Shown here one piece after another: positions 1-8,821 of a stretch of DNA of 64,000 bases. The translations under genes were made by a program, and so were the position numbers. The stretch is from Ramlibacter terrae (GTDB lineage: Bacteria > Pseudomonadota > Gammaproteobacteria > Burkholderiales > Burkholderiaceae_C): positions 3,720,001 through 3,784,000 of the forward strand of contig CP053418.1 of NCBI GenBank assembly GCA_013127575.1, in the 5' to 3' direction. Under the pieces are notes generated by a model. That model did not search any database, was not told where the DNA came from, and saw only the letters and a program-made list of their open reading frames with translations. Within the stretch, counting starts at the first letter, position 1. The number at the start of each line of letters is the position of its first letter.

Positions 1-594
1 AACACCTCCGGCAGCGGACGCCGGAACAGGTGCAGCAGCGCCAGCGCGAACTGGTTGATGCGCACGTCGTTGTATTCCCAGTAGCTGCCCGGCGGCTGCA
101 GCGTCCGCGCTTCGCCCTTCGCGCCCTGCGGCGGCTTGGGGTCGTGCGCGACGCGCCGGTTGTGCTCCACCGGTCGGGCATGCCGAAGCAGGTGCCGCCC
201 CATTCGCTGGTCTGCTCCAGCAGGTGGGCCCAGTCACGGCGGCATTGTGCGGATCGTCGAAGCCGATGCCGGGCAGCCGTTCGCCCACGCGCTGCCGCGC
301 ATCCGGCAGCAGGCCGCGCGCATGCGCCACGCCGGCCAGCAACGCGAGGTAGGTCTTGGCGACGCTGTACGTGAGGTCGGCGCGGTCGGGTTCGCCCCAG
401 CTCGCCACCTCCTCGCCGCGCACGCGGATGACGCCCGACACGCCGCCGCGCGGATGCACCGGCCCGCGCAGCCGGTTGAACGGCGGCGGATCCGCATGGT
501 GGACGCCCCAATGCGCCGGGTCGGCGGCGGGGTCGCGCGGCCAGCTCACCTCGTGCGCCTGCGCGTAGGCGACTGCTTCGCTGAAATCGTGCAT
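1..594 (-). CDS. Serine hydrolase, class C beta-lactamase family (3' end outside window)
   Basis: Reading leftward from the ATG at 594, the product has the nucleophile motif SVAK (SxxK) about 90 residues in and, after correction, a YND triad typical of the Y-x-N element of class C beta-lactamases and related esterases or D-Ala-D-Ala carboxypeptidases. No obvious signal peptide, so a cytoplasmic esterase-like enzyme is possible. Two one-base deletions interrupt it: near 231 (CCAGG read as CCAG) and near 172 (CCTGG read as CCGG); restoring both gives one continuous frame to the window edge. The C-terminal KTG-like motif lies outside. Substrate unknown. Confidence 0.75.
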   Translation of the reverse strand, partial: MHDFSEAVAYAQAHEVSWPRDPAADPAHWGVHHADPPPFNRLRGPVHPRGGVSGVIRVRGEEVASWGEPDRADLTYSVAKTYLALLAGVAHARGLLPDARQRVGERLPGIGFDDPHNAAVTGPTCWSRPANGAAPASACPTGGAQPARRARPQAAAGREGRSADAAAAGQLLGIQRRAHQPVRAGAAAPVPASAAGGV

Positions 595-618
595 GGGGCG
601 CAGGATAAGCTAGCTGCC

Positions 619-1492
619 ATGGAACTGCTGCCAGGCTTTCGCAACGAAGCGACACCTCTTCCCTCCGCCACGGTGGTGCTGCTGCGCGACGGGCACGAGG
701 GCCTCGAGGTGTTCCTGCTGCAGCGCCACGCGCAGTCCGACGTGCTGGGCGGCGCCTATGTCTTTCCCGGCGGCAAGGTCGATGCCGGCGACGCCGACTG
801 GCTGGACCGGCTCGACCTGCCGCCGGCCGAACTGCAGGCGCGCGCCGGGCGAACCCGACACGGACGCCGCGCAGGCGGCCACGCTGTTCGTTTCCGCGGT
901 GCGCGAACTGTTCGAGGAAACGGGGCTGCTGCTGGCGGACGTGGCGCCCGAACAGGCGCGGCAGTCGTGGCAGGCCTTGCGCAGCGGCGCCGGCTTCACC
1001 GAGCTGCTCGCGCCGCTGAACCCGAGGCTGGCGGCCAGCGGGCTGCAACCCCTGGTCGCGCTGGGTGACGCCGGTGGTCAGCAGCGTGGCGCGCAAGCGC
1101 TTCGACACGCGCTTCTTCGTGGCCGCAGTGCCGCCGGGCCAGCAGCCCGCGCACGACGACCACGAGGCGACGGCCAGCCTGTGGCTGTCGCCCGAGGCGG
1201 CCTTGCGCCAGTACTGGGACGGCCACATCGAGCTGGCGCCGCCGCAGATCATGAGCCTGGCGCACTGGCGCGCCACGCCACGCTGGCCGGCGTGCTCGCC
1301 GCGGCCCGCGCCCGCACGCCGCCCTGCATCCGCCCGGAGCCTTTCGACGTGGATGGCGAACGGGTGCTGTGCTATCCCGGCGACGCTGCGCATTCGGTGC
1401 GCGAGCAGTACCTGCCGGGGCCGACGCGCCTGCGCTGGCGCAACAAGCGCTTCGAGCCCGACGGCGGGCTCGCCATGCTGCTCGGCGATTGA
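619..1492 (+). CDS. NUDIX hydrolase
   Basis: A Nudix-type diphosphatase that hydrolyses a nucleoside diphosphate linked to another moiety; the substrate cannot be told from sequence. The N-terminal half has the YVFPGGKVD strand and then the Nudix box core RELFEETG with the metal-binding glutamates. A long insertion between GG and REL, and the WVTP and KRFDTRFF segments downstream, match large bacterial Nudix proteins resembling mammalian NUDT19. The frame breaks near 849 (probably CCCTGGG read as CCGGG), near 1060 and near 1265 (CCTGG read as CTGG). It starts 24 bp from the divergent serine hydrolase, so the two share a promoter region. Confidence 0.85.
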
Positions 1493-1743
1493 GCATCGCG
1501 CCCCGCCCTGCTCCCATCGCCTCCCACACGCCGCGCACCGCCGCGCCTACAGGCGATGACGCTGCCGGCCTGCGCCACGGCCGTGGCGCAGGGCCCCTAA
1601 TGACACAAAGCCAGCCGGCTTCCGCGCTACAACGACAGGTATCGGACTTTTCCGCCTCCGCGGGCGATCAGCGAGAACATTGTCCAGTGGGCCGGCAGGC
1701 TTTCCCCGCGGACGCGTCCGTCCCGATCCCAGCGCCCGCCCTC

Positions 1744-2220
1744 ATGAACGATCTTTCGCACGCACCCGCCGAAGCCCCGTCCCGACTGCGCAGCCCCGCC
1801 ACCGCCTGGTCGCTGCTGTTCGCGGCGATCCTGCTGGGCGGCATCCTGTCCGTCGATGCGCCCCGGGCGCGCCCCGATCCCGCCGGCGTGCGCGAGGTGG
1901 TGCAGCAGCAATTGCAGGCACTGGCCGCCGAAGACGCCGGCACCGCCTTCGCCCTCGCGGACCCGGGCCTGCGCACCCGCTTCGGCAATGCCGACGAATT
2001 CCTCGCCATGCTGCGCGCGCAGTACCCGATGGTGGTGCACCCGAGCAGCGTGCTCTTCCTCAAGCCGCAGAGCGACGGCAGCATGGCGCTGCAGAAGGTC
2101 CGGCTCACCGACGCCGACGGCTCGAACTGGATGGTCACCTACGTGCTCAACCGCCGGGGCGACCGCTGGCTGATCAGCGCGTGCATGGTGACGCCCGACG
2201 CGCCGCAAGTGATGGCCTGA
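1744..2220 (+). CDS. DUF4864 domain protein, membrane-anchored
   Basis: A 158-residue protein with one N-terminal hydrophobic segment (about residues 20-38), then a DUF4864-like domain with VREVVQQQLQALAAEDAG, ALADPGLRTRFG and a YPMVV segment. The family is a small alpha+beta (SnoaL/NTF2-like) fold of unknown function. The frame is intact. The 250 bp between the NUDIX gene and this start hold no gene I can support. It converges on the Gly/Ser-rich protein downstream, separated by a perfect hairpin. Confidence 0.75.
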   Translation: MNDLSHAPAEAPSRLRSPATAWSLLFAAILLGGILSVDAPRARPDPAGVREVVQQQLQALAAEDAGTAFALADPGLRTRFGNADEFLAMLRAQYPMVVHPSSVLFLKPQSDGSMALQKVRLTDADGSNWMVTYVLNRRGDRWLISACMVTPDAPQVMA

Positions 2221-2241
2221 CGGCTTTCGTCCCCTAACGCC

Positions 2242-2265
2242 AAAGGCCCGCGCGAGCGGGCCTTT
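2242..2265. terminator. Bidirectional hairpin terminator
   Basis: A perfect 10-bp stem (AAAGGCCCGC / GCGGGCCTTT) with a GCGA loop. Its A-rich and T-rich flanks suit termination on both strands, between the convergent DUF4864 gene and the minus-strand gene ending at 2304. Confidence 0.8.
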
Positions 2266-2303
2266 GCACGTGCGGCCGCGCGTGGCGGCCGGGCGCGATG
2301 CGC

Positions 2304-2661
2304 TTAGTTGCGGTCGGCGCGGGCGGTGCGGGTCGTGCCCGTGCCGCTGGTGCTGCCGGCCATCGTGGAGCCGGAACCCGAGGTGCCCGACGACATCGTG
2401 GAGCCGGACGACGTGGAGCCCGTGGTGGAACCACTGGACATGGAGCCGCTGGTCGAGCCGGTGGAAGCCGTGCCCGAGGTGCTGCCGGTGGCCGCGCCGC
2501 CGCCGGGGGTGCCGGTGGCGCCCATCGGGGTGCCCCGGGTGCTGCGCTGGCCGGCGCCGACGGCGGCGTTGGAAGCGGGTGCCGGCGGGGTGCCTTGGGC
2601 GGGCGAAGGAAGCGGCGAGCACTGCGGTGGCAGCGATCAGGGTTTTGGTGGTAGCGGACAT
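2304..2661 (-). CDS. Small secreted Gly/Ser/Thr-rich protein with C-terminal ARADRN
   Basis: About 119 residues after one correction. It has a clear Sec signal peptide (MSATTKTLIAATAVLAASFA) with a likely cut at AQA, a short Pro/Ala stretch, then a low-complexity region of Gly, Ser, Thr and Met repeats (GSTSG, TSSGSTMSSG) and the charged end RTARADRN. The ATG has a strong AGGAG ribosome binding site. The signal region is interrupted near 2600, where CCAGG appears as CCG. The same end motif occurs in the proteins at 4510-4774 and 35310-35784. No function is known; the composition suggests an extended envelope or extracellular polypeptide. Last gene of a four-gene minus-strand cluster with two YkuD proteins. 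Confidence 0.75.
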
Positions 2662-2789
2662 TGTCAGGATCTCCTGTTTGCTTTGTGGACCGGCGAATTG
2701 CCAGCCAAGCAAGACTAAAGATTGCCCGCTGAGGCTACGTCAGTGCCGCTCCCACCCTCATGTCGGACGACGGCTTGCGCCCTGTCGAC

Positions 2790-3426
2790 CTACTGCTGCT
2801 CGAGCGCGGCGATGAATTCGCCGGCCGTGCGCGTCTCCGGCAGCACGTAGGTGACGCTGCGCACCCCGCCCAGGACCTTCTGCACGACGCGCTCGTAGAA
2901 CTGCGGCGGCACCACGACGCAGCCGTACGAGACGCGGTTGTCGTCGGGGCTGACGGTGCCGAGGCGGCTGTTGCGCAGCCCTTGCGAGCGCCCCGGCCGC
3001 ACCCGGTGGATGGCGAAGGCGCTGGCGTAGTCGGCCCACACCACATGCTCCCCGCCGAGGTTGTAGCCGGGCACCGAATCGAAACGCCCGGCCGGGGTCG
3101 TGCGCTCATCGTCGCCCACTTCGCCGGTCTGGGCGCGCAGGCCGACGCCCGGCACCGTGTGGTCGCCCCGCGTGGCGCCGAGCAAGGCCGGCGACTGGCC
3201 CACCAGGCTGCCGGCGCCGTCGTAGACGTAGATGCGCGCCGGCGCTTGTCGACCACGGCGAAGGGGCGGCCGCGGTGGTCGGCGGTTCGCTTCACCCACT
3301 CGACCACCTTGAGGGCCTCTGCCGAGCCGGGGCCCGCCGCCCAGAAGAAGATCCGGCCACCGTCAAGGCGGCCCACAGCAGGCCACCCGCTGCACCACGC
3401 AGCGTGCGGCTCCATGCCAGCAACAT
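2790..3426 (-). CDS. L,D-transpeptidase-like (YkuD) protein
   Basis: A periplasmic enzyme of the YkuD fold, a family that forms 3-3 peptidoglycan cross-links or attaches proteins to peptidoglycan using a catalytic cysteine. Visible parts: an N-terminal hydrophobic signal/anchor, TTPAGRF, AIHRVRP supplying the conserved His, and DDNRVSYGC with the nucleophile Cys followed by VVVPPQFYERV. The usual HGC is YGC here. The start at 3426 follows a GAGGGGA ribosome binding site. Frame breaks occur near 3354 (CCTGG read as CCGG) and near 3243 (one G lost). It is a paralogue of the next upstream gene at 3533-4434. Confidence 0.85.
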
Positions 3427-3532
3427 CCGAGTCCCCTCTGCCGAGCTGCAATGGCTCAGCTTGGAGGGAATGCTAGCAACGCATCGGGGGCGGATCAAGC
3501 TCTGTTACGTAACTGCCGCGCTCGCGCGCCGC

Positions 3533-4434
3533 TCAGGCGCGCTTCGTCCGTTTCGGGGTCGATGCGTGCGTCGGCGGCACGTCGTAGGAGCCGAACAGCT
3601 GCTGCGGCGTGCGGCTGGTTTCCGGCAGCACGTAGACGATTGCGCCGTGCTTGCGGACGGTGGGGCTCAGCACCTCTTCGTAGAACGTCACGGGCAGGTT
3701 GATGCAGCCGAAGGAGATGCGGTTGTCGTCCACCGACAGCGTCGCAAGGCGCTCGAGGCGGCGGTCGGCCGCCACGTTCGGCCGGATGCGGTGCATGGAC
3801 ACGGCCGCGTCGTAGTCGACCCACACGATGTCTTCGCCATTGGTGTTCTTGCCCGGCTCGGCCACGAAGCGCCCGGCCGGCGTGGTCTTCTCGTCGGGCT
3901 TCACCTGCGACAGTGGCTTGTCGCCCACGCCCGGCACGGTGTGGTCGCCGCGGGCGGAGCCCAGCAGCGCCGGCGCGCTTTCCTTGAGCTTGCCGTCCGG
4001 TCCGAAGACGTAGACGCGCGCATCCTTCTTGTCGACGATCACGAAAGCGTGGCGCTTGTGGTCCTTCGAATGGACGGTCCAGTTGGCGACGTGCCGCGCC
4101 TCGGGGACGGGTCTTCGCCGGCGAAATCCGCGAGCTTCACGCCGGCGGCCGGCGGCGCCGCGGGTTGTTCGGGCGCCTTCGCCACGGCGGGCTCCTGCGG
4201 CGCCTCCTGGGGCAGCGGCGCGGGTTGGGGCGCAGCGGCCACCGGCGGCGGTGCGACAGGCGCGGCGGGCGCCTGCACCACCGCCGGCGGGGCGGGCTGG
4301 CGCGGCGCCTGCGCGGTGCGCCGGGGCGGCACCACGATCACCAGGATGCCGACGCCCAGCAGCAGCCCCCAACGGAGCGCGGAGAGGAATTCGGACTTGT
4401 CTTGCTTGTCTTCGCGTTCGGTCTTGGGTTGCAT
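3533..4434 (-). CDS. Membrane-anchored L,D-transpeptidase-like (YkuD) protein
   Basis: About 300 residues: a short charged N-terminus, one transmembrane helix (ALRWGLLLGVGILVIVV, about residues 19-36), an 80-residue Pro/Ala-rich linker, then a YkuD domain. The domain shows GDHTVPGVG, TTPAGRF, SMHRIRP (catalytic-region His) and DDNRISFGC with the putative nucleophile Cys followed by INLPVTFYEEV. The linker would let the domain reach the peptidoglycan from the inner membrane. A single frame break lies near 4108, probably a lost C in a C-run. It sits between the small secreted protein at 4510-4774 and its own paralogue, all on one strand. The substrate, peptide cross-link or protein anchoring, cannot be decided from sequence. 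Confidence 0.85.
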
Positions 4435-4509
4435 GGGCGTCCCCGGATGGAAAAGGCCCCACCGGCGGTGAAGCGGGTGGAGCCTGTGGAGGATAGCGCG
4501 GGGGCGTCC

Positions 4510-4774
4510 TCAGTTCCGGTCGGCCTGCGGCGCGGGCCGCTGCCGCTGGTGCCCGCGCCCAGCGTCGAAGTGTCGGAGGCCGAGCCCGAGGTGATGCTGC
4601 TGTTCATGTCCGAGCCGGCGCTGCTGTTGCTGTTCATCAGCGTCGTGTCGCTGCCGGAAGACTGCACGCTGCCGCTGCTGTCCGCGCTGCCGGCCGTCTG
4701 GGCGACGGCGATGCCGCCAAGGGCAGGCCAGCGGCGACGCCGAGCGTGGTCAGGGTCTTCTTGGTCGAGTTCAT
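4510..4774 (-). CDS. Small secreted Ser/Gly/Thr-rich protein with C-terminal QADRN
   Basis: About 87 residues. The signal peptide starts MNSTKKTLTTLGVAAG and after correction continues LALGGIAVAQ, cleaved near AVAQ. The mature part is Ser/Gly/Asp/Asn-rich (SADSSGSVQSSGSD, SNSSAGSDMNSS) and ends RRQADRN. An AAGGAG ribosome binding site precedes the ATG. Two CCAGG/CCTGG lesions break the frame: near 4724 inside the signal peptide and near 4525 before the C-terminus; both are needed to recover the shared ADRN end. First gene of the minus-strand cluster with the two YkuD proteins. Confidence 0.65.
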
Positions 4775-4922
4775 GGAAGGGTACTCCTTGGTCTTGATGC
4801 CCCGTGGGGACGTTGGAACGATGCCGGACGTGACCGGCTGCATTCCAGATTGGGCATCGCTCGGGGAGCCAAGTGGGGCATCCGCGGTGTCCGATGTAGG
4901 ACCCGCGCGGGCAGTCCCTGCG

Positions 4923-5093
4923 TCAGCCGGAGAGGGCTTCGCCGTCTTCGACGCCCCACCGCTCGATCTGCAGCGCCGGATCGGCGCATTCGCAGCCCAG
5001 CGCGAAGTCGTAGTCCTCGGAAGCCCAGCGCGAGGCGGCCTCGAGCGTGGCGGGCGGGACGCCGGCGGCGGCGTTCTGGTGCAGTTCAGGCAT
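4923..5093 (-). CDS. Short hypothetical protein (56 aa)
   Basis: A short reading frame starting MPELHQNAAAGVPPATLEAA and containing SRWASEDYDFALGCECADP. The ATG is preceded by a GAGGGAGA ribosome binding site and codon third positions are GC-rich like the surrounding genes. No signal peptide or known domain. It may be the first member of the transcript leading into the secreted-protein/YkuD cluster. Not recognised. Confidence 0.45.
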   Translation of the reverse strand: MPELHQNAAAGVPPATLEAASRWASEDYDFALGCECADPALQIERWGVEDGEALSG

Positions 5094-5194
5094 GCGGCTC
5101 TCCCTCGGTGTGTAGAGCCATTGTTCGATCCGCCACGCCAGAGCCGTATCGGCGGCGGCAGCGTTGCACCGTAGGAAGGTGCCTACCGCTGCGC

Positions 5195-6110
5195 TCAGGC
5201 GTGCGCCGGCTTCTTGCCCCGCAACCGCTGCACCAGCGTGAAGCCGGCGAGCACGACGGCCCCGGCGAGCAGGCCGAAGAGGGCTTCGAGCAGCATGCCC
5301 AGCACGCCGCTGAAAGCACCGGCGCCGTGCGTGATGCCTTCGATCGCGTGGGCGACCGGACCGATGCCGTGCGCCAGGATGCTGCCGCCCACCATGAACA
5401 TGGCCGCGGTGCCCGCGACCGACAGGAACTTCATCAGCCGGGCGCGGCCCGCAGCAGGAAGCGGCCGACCGCCTGCGCCCCGGCGCTCGCGCGGCGCGTG
5501 AGGTACAGCCCGAAGTCGTCGAGCTTCACGATCCCGCCCACCAGCCCGTACACGCCGACGGTCATCAGCACCGCGATGCCGACCAGCACCAGCACGCGGG
5601 TCATGAAGTCGGCGCCGGCGACGGCGCCCAGCGAGATCACGATGATTTCCGCGGAGAGGATGAAGTCGGTGCGCACCGCGCCCTTGATCTTGTCGCGCTC
5701 CACCGCCAGCAGGTCGACCTCGGGGTTGGACAGCGCGTCCATCAGTTCCTTCTCGTGCGCCGCGTCTTCCTCGGGGCTGTGCAGGAACTTGTGCGCCAGT
5801 TTCTCGACACCTTCGAAGCAGAGGAAGGCGCCGCCGAGCATCAGCAGCGGCGTGACGGCCCACGGCGCCAGCGCGCTGATGGCCAGCGCCGCCGGCACGA
5901 GGATCGCCTTGTTGACCAGCGAGCCCTTGGCCACGGCCCACACCACGGGCAGTTCGCGGTCGGCCTTGAAGCCGGTGAGCTGCTGCGCGTTCAGCGCCGG
6001 TCGTCGCCCAGCACGCCGGCCGTCTTCTTGGCCGCCACCTTGGTGAGGATGGAGACGTCGTCGAGGATGGTGGCGATGTCGTCGAGAAGCGCGAACAGGC
6101 TGGAGGCCAT
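5195..6110 (-). CDS. DUF808 family inner-membrane protein (YedI-like)
   Basis: About 305 residues with the DUF808 opening [16 protein letters not shown] and [14 protein letters not shown], followed by several hydrophobic helices ([19 protein letters not shown], [36 protein letters not shown]). Family members are polytopic membrane proteins of unknown function. Two lesions split it, both CCTGG read as CCGG: near 6000 (restoring DDLALN) and near 5440 (restoring PWLMKFLSV, a conserved family segment). The frame then runs to the stop at 5195. Confidence 0.85.
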
Positions 6111-6156
6111 GGAGTGGAGCTGCCGGTGGTCGTTGTGCGCCGATTATCATGAGTTC

Positions 6157-6460
6157 ATGCAAGACCGGGGGCCGCGCGGCCCGTGTTCGCCGCCGTGCTC
6201 GAACCCTCGCAGCGCCGCTTCGAGGCGCCGGCGGACACGACCTTGCTGCGCGCGGCCGAAGCAGCCGGCATCGAAATGCCGAGTTCTTGCCGCAATGGCA
6301 CCTGCCGCACCTGCCTGCGCCCGCTGCATGCGGGGGAGGTGCGCTACGCCATCGCGTGGCCCGGGCTGCTGCCCGAGGAGAAAGCCGGCGGCTGGGTGCT
6401 GCCCTGCGTGGCGTACCCGGTCACCGACGTGGTCTGGGCGACCGGGAGCCGGGCTTCTAG
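6157..6460 (+). CDS. 2Fe-2S ferredoxin-type protein
   Basis: About 100 residues with a plant-type [2Fe-2S] signature: [11 protein letters not shown] (Cys-x4-Cys-x2-Cys) and a fourth Cys in VLPCVAYP. It is probably a small soluble electron carrier; the partner is unknown. Restoring a CCTGG near 6165 puts the ATG at 6157 in frame, giving MQDLGAARPVF; otherwise a GTG at 6183 is the first start. A second CCTGG lesion near 6433 restores the end [10 protein letters not shown] and the stop at 6458-6460. Its stop overlaps the stop of the convergent small gene on the other strand. Confidence 0.8.
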
Positions 6461-6644
6461 TAGTTGCCGGTGCGGTACGGGCTGCGGGGCACGTACTTGT
6501 GTTCGCCGTCCGGGATCGGTTCGGCCTTGGGGTCGGGCCGGTGCTGGACCGCGTTGGTTCCCTCCCCTCCGGCTGCGCGCCACGCCGCGGGCGGCCGGGG
6601 TCGGGCTGGGACTTGGGCTTGCTCGAACGTCGATAGAGGTTCAT
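6457..6644 (-). CDS. Small basic hypothetical protein (about 62 aa)
   Basis: Starts MNLYRRSSKPKSQPDPGRPR and ends [18 protein letters not shown]. It is strongly basic and Pro-rich, with no signal peptide or recognised domain. One lesion near 6538 (CCTGG read as CCGG) separates the two halves; correcting it gives a continuous frame. The stop codon overlaps the stop of the convergent ferredoxin gene by three bases. Function unknown. Confidence 0.5.
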
Positions 6645-6755
6645 GCGCAGACATTAGGAGCCGCCCCTTGCCGCCCATGTAGGACGATGACCCTGCCGCT
6701 GTCCGTTGCCCACTGACTGGCTCCTTCGCGGCGCACAAGTGGCATAGTCCCGCGC

Positions 6756-7529
6756 ATGCGCGCCCTGCTTCCCGTGATCCTGCTGCTCTCGCTCGCCGCG
6801 CCGGCGGCCGCCGCCCCGCCCGCCTTTGAAGACACCATGGCGCAGCGCACGCTCGCCTGCACACTGTGCCACGGCGCGCAGGGCCGCGCCGGCCCCGACG
6901 GCTACTACCCGCGCATCGCCGGCAAGCCCGAGGGCTACCTGTACAACCAGCTCCTGAACTTCCGCGACGGCCGCCGGCACTACGGCCTGATGACGGGGCT
7001 GCTCGACCCGCTCTCCGATGCGTACCTGTTCGAGATCGCCCGCCACTTCGCGTCGCTCGACGTGCCTTACCCGCCGCCGCGTCCGGTGCCCGCCGCGCCC
7101 GAGGTCCTGCAGCGCGGCCGGCAGCTCGCGCTGCAGGGCGATGCCGGCCAGCGCTTGCCGGCGTGCGCGAGTTGCCACGGCAAGGCGCTCACCGGACAGC
7201 AACCGAACGTGCCCGGGCTGCTGGGGCTGTCGCGCGACTACCTCAACGCGCAGCTCGGCGCCTGGCGCACCGGGCAGCGGCGCGCCCATGCGCCCGACTG
7301 CATGGCCGAGATCGCGCGGCAGCTCGCGCCCGAGGACCTCGGCGCGGTGACCGCGTGGCTGGCCTCCGAAGCGCTGCCGGCCGATTCGAAACCGGCGGCG
7401 CAGGCGTCCGGGGCCGCCGCGCCGCCGGCACGCGCGCGCGGCCGCAAGGCCGCCCCGCCGCCGGTGGCGGAAGCGCCGCCGATCCGGTGCGGCAGCGCGC
7501 CCTTGCCGGTGACGAAGGCGCAGCCATGA
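6756..7529 (+). CDS. Di-haem cytochrome c (cytochrome c4-like)
   Basis: A periplasmic electron-transfer protein of 257 residues. It has a signal peptide (MRALLPVILLLSLAAPAAAA), a first haem site CTLCH at about residues 35-39 and a second, CASCH, near residue 135, in two cytochrome c class I domains. YYPRIAGKPEGYLYNQL is typical of cytochrome c4. The Ala/Pro-rich C-terminal tail after residue 215 is unusual. The frame is intact. The stop overlaps the next gene's start as ATGA, so the two cytochromes are translationally coupled and probably work in one electron-transfer chain. Confidence 0.9.
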   Translation: MRALLPVILLLSLAAPAAAAPPAFEDTMAQRTLACTLCHGAQGRAGPDGYYPRIAGKPEGYLYNQLLNFRDGRRHYGLMTGLLDPLSDAYLFEIARHFASLDVPYPPPRPVPAAPEVLQRGRQLALQGDAGQRLPACASCHGKALTGQQPNVPGLLGLSRDYLNAQLGAWRTGQRRAHAPDCMAEIARQLAPEDLGAVTAWLASEALPADSKPAAQASGAAAPPARARGRKAAPPPVAEAPPIRCGSAPLPVTKAQP

Positions 7530-8796
7530 AACGGCTGCTCGTCGTTCTCCTGTCCGGCATCGCGGCGCTGGTGCTGCTGGCCTGGCTGTTCACTTTCTGG
7601 GGCAGCCGGGACATCCAGACCTGCCGCCGACCGCGCCGCCCACCGCCGAACAGGCGGCACGCGGCGCTTACCCGGCGCGCGCCGGCAACTGCATGCTGTG
7701 CCACACGGAGCGCGGCGGCCCGGCCTACGCCGGCGGCCGCCCGCTGGAGACGCCCTTCGGCACGGTGTACGCGAGCAACCTCACGCCCGATGCGCGCACC
7801 GGCATCGGCGCGTGGTCGCAGGCGCACTTCCGGCGCGCGCTGCACGAAGGGCGCTCGCGCGACGGCAGGCTGCTGTACCCGGCCTTCCCCTACACGCACA
7901 CGACGCGCCTGACCGACGCCGACGCCGACGCCCTGTTCGACTACCTGCGCAGCCTGCCGCCGGTGAACCGGCCCAATGCGCCGCACCGGCTGCGGTGGCC
8001 GTTCAGCACGCAGTCGGCGCTGATGGCGTGGCGCGCGCTCTACTTCCGGCCTGCCCAGCACGCCGACGACCCGACCCGCACGACGGAGTGGAACCGCGGC
8101 GCCTACGGTGCAGGGGCTGGGACACTGCAGCGCCTGCCACACCGCGCGCAACGCGCTCGGCGGCAGCCGGGACCTGATGGACCTCTCGGGCGGACTGATC
8201 CCGATGCAGAACTGGTATGCGCCATCGCTCACCTCGCCCAGCGAAGCCAGCGTCGCCGACTGGCCGCTCAACGAGATCGAGCAACTGCTGGCGAGCGGCA
8301 CGGCGCCGCGCGGCACGGTGCTCGGCCCGATGGCGGAAGTGGTGCAGCACAGCACGCAGTACCGGAGCCGACCGACATCCGCGCGATGGCCGTGTACCTG
8401 AAGAGCCTGCCGCCCACGCCGGGCGACAGCGACCCGCGCGAGGTGCCGCGCGCCGCGGCGACGCAGGTGACCCGGGGCACGCGCCTGTACGAGCGGCATT
8501 GCGTCGCCTGCCATGGCGCCGATGGCCGCGGCGTGCCGGGCGCCTACCCGCCCCTTGCCGGCAACCGGGCGGTCACGATGGCGGTCACCGCCAACCTGGT
8601 GCAGGTGGTGCTGTACGGCGGCTATGCGCCGGCCACGCGCGGCAATCCGCGGCCGTTCGGCATGCCGCCGTATGCGACGCTGATGTCCGACGCGGAAGTC
8701 GCGGCGGTCCTGACCTACGTGCGCGGCGCGTGGCAGAACCGGGCCGCGCCGGTCGACGAACTCGCGGTCGCGCAGCAGCGCAGCAGCGCCCGCTGA
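7526..8796 (+). CDS. Tri-haem membrane-anchored cytochrome c (alcohol-dehydrogenase cytochrome subunit type)
   Basis: About 420 residues: an N-terminal membrane anchor (LLVVLLSGIAALVLLAWLF) and three haem sites CMLCH, CSACH and CVACH spread over three domains. This matches the cytochrome subunit of membrane-bound alcohol/aldehyde/gluconate dehydrogenases. Frame breaks near 7618 (CCAGG), 8106 and 8362 (CCTGG); near 7673 a codon in YLARAGNC appears as Pro, consistent with CCTGG read as CCCGG. No dehydrogenase subunit is adjacent, so the electron donor is unknown; the neighbouring di-haem cytochrome is the obvious partner. Confidence 0.88.
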
Positions 8797-8821
8797 AGCG
8801 CCGGCGCGGCACAATCCGGCC

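Noticed and set aside
1493..1743. Possible small gene between NUDIX and DUF4864
   Set aside because: Frames through here are extensions of neighbouring frames with no ribosome binding site or recognisable product.
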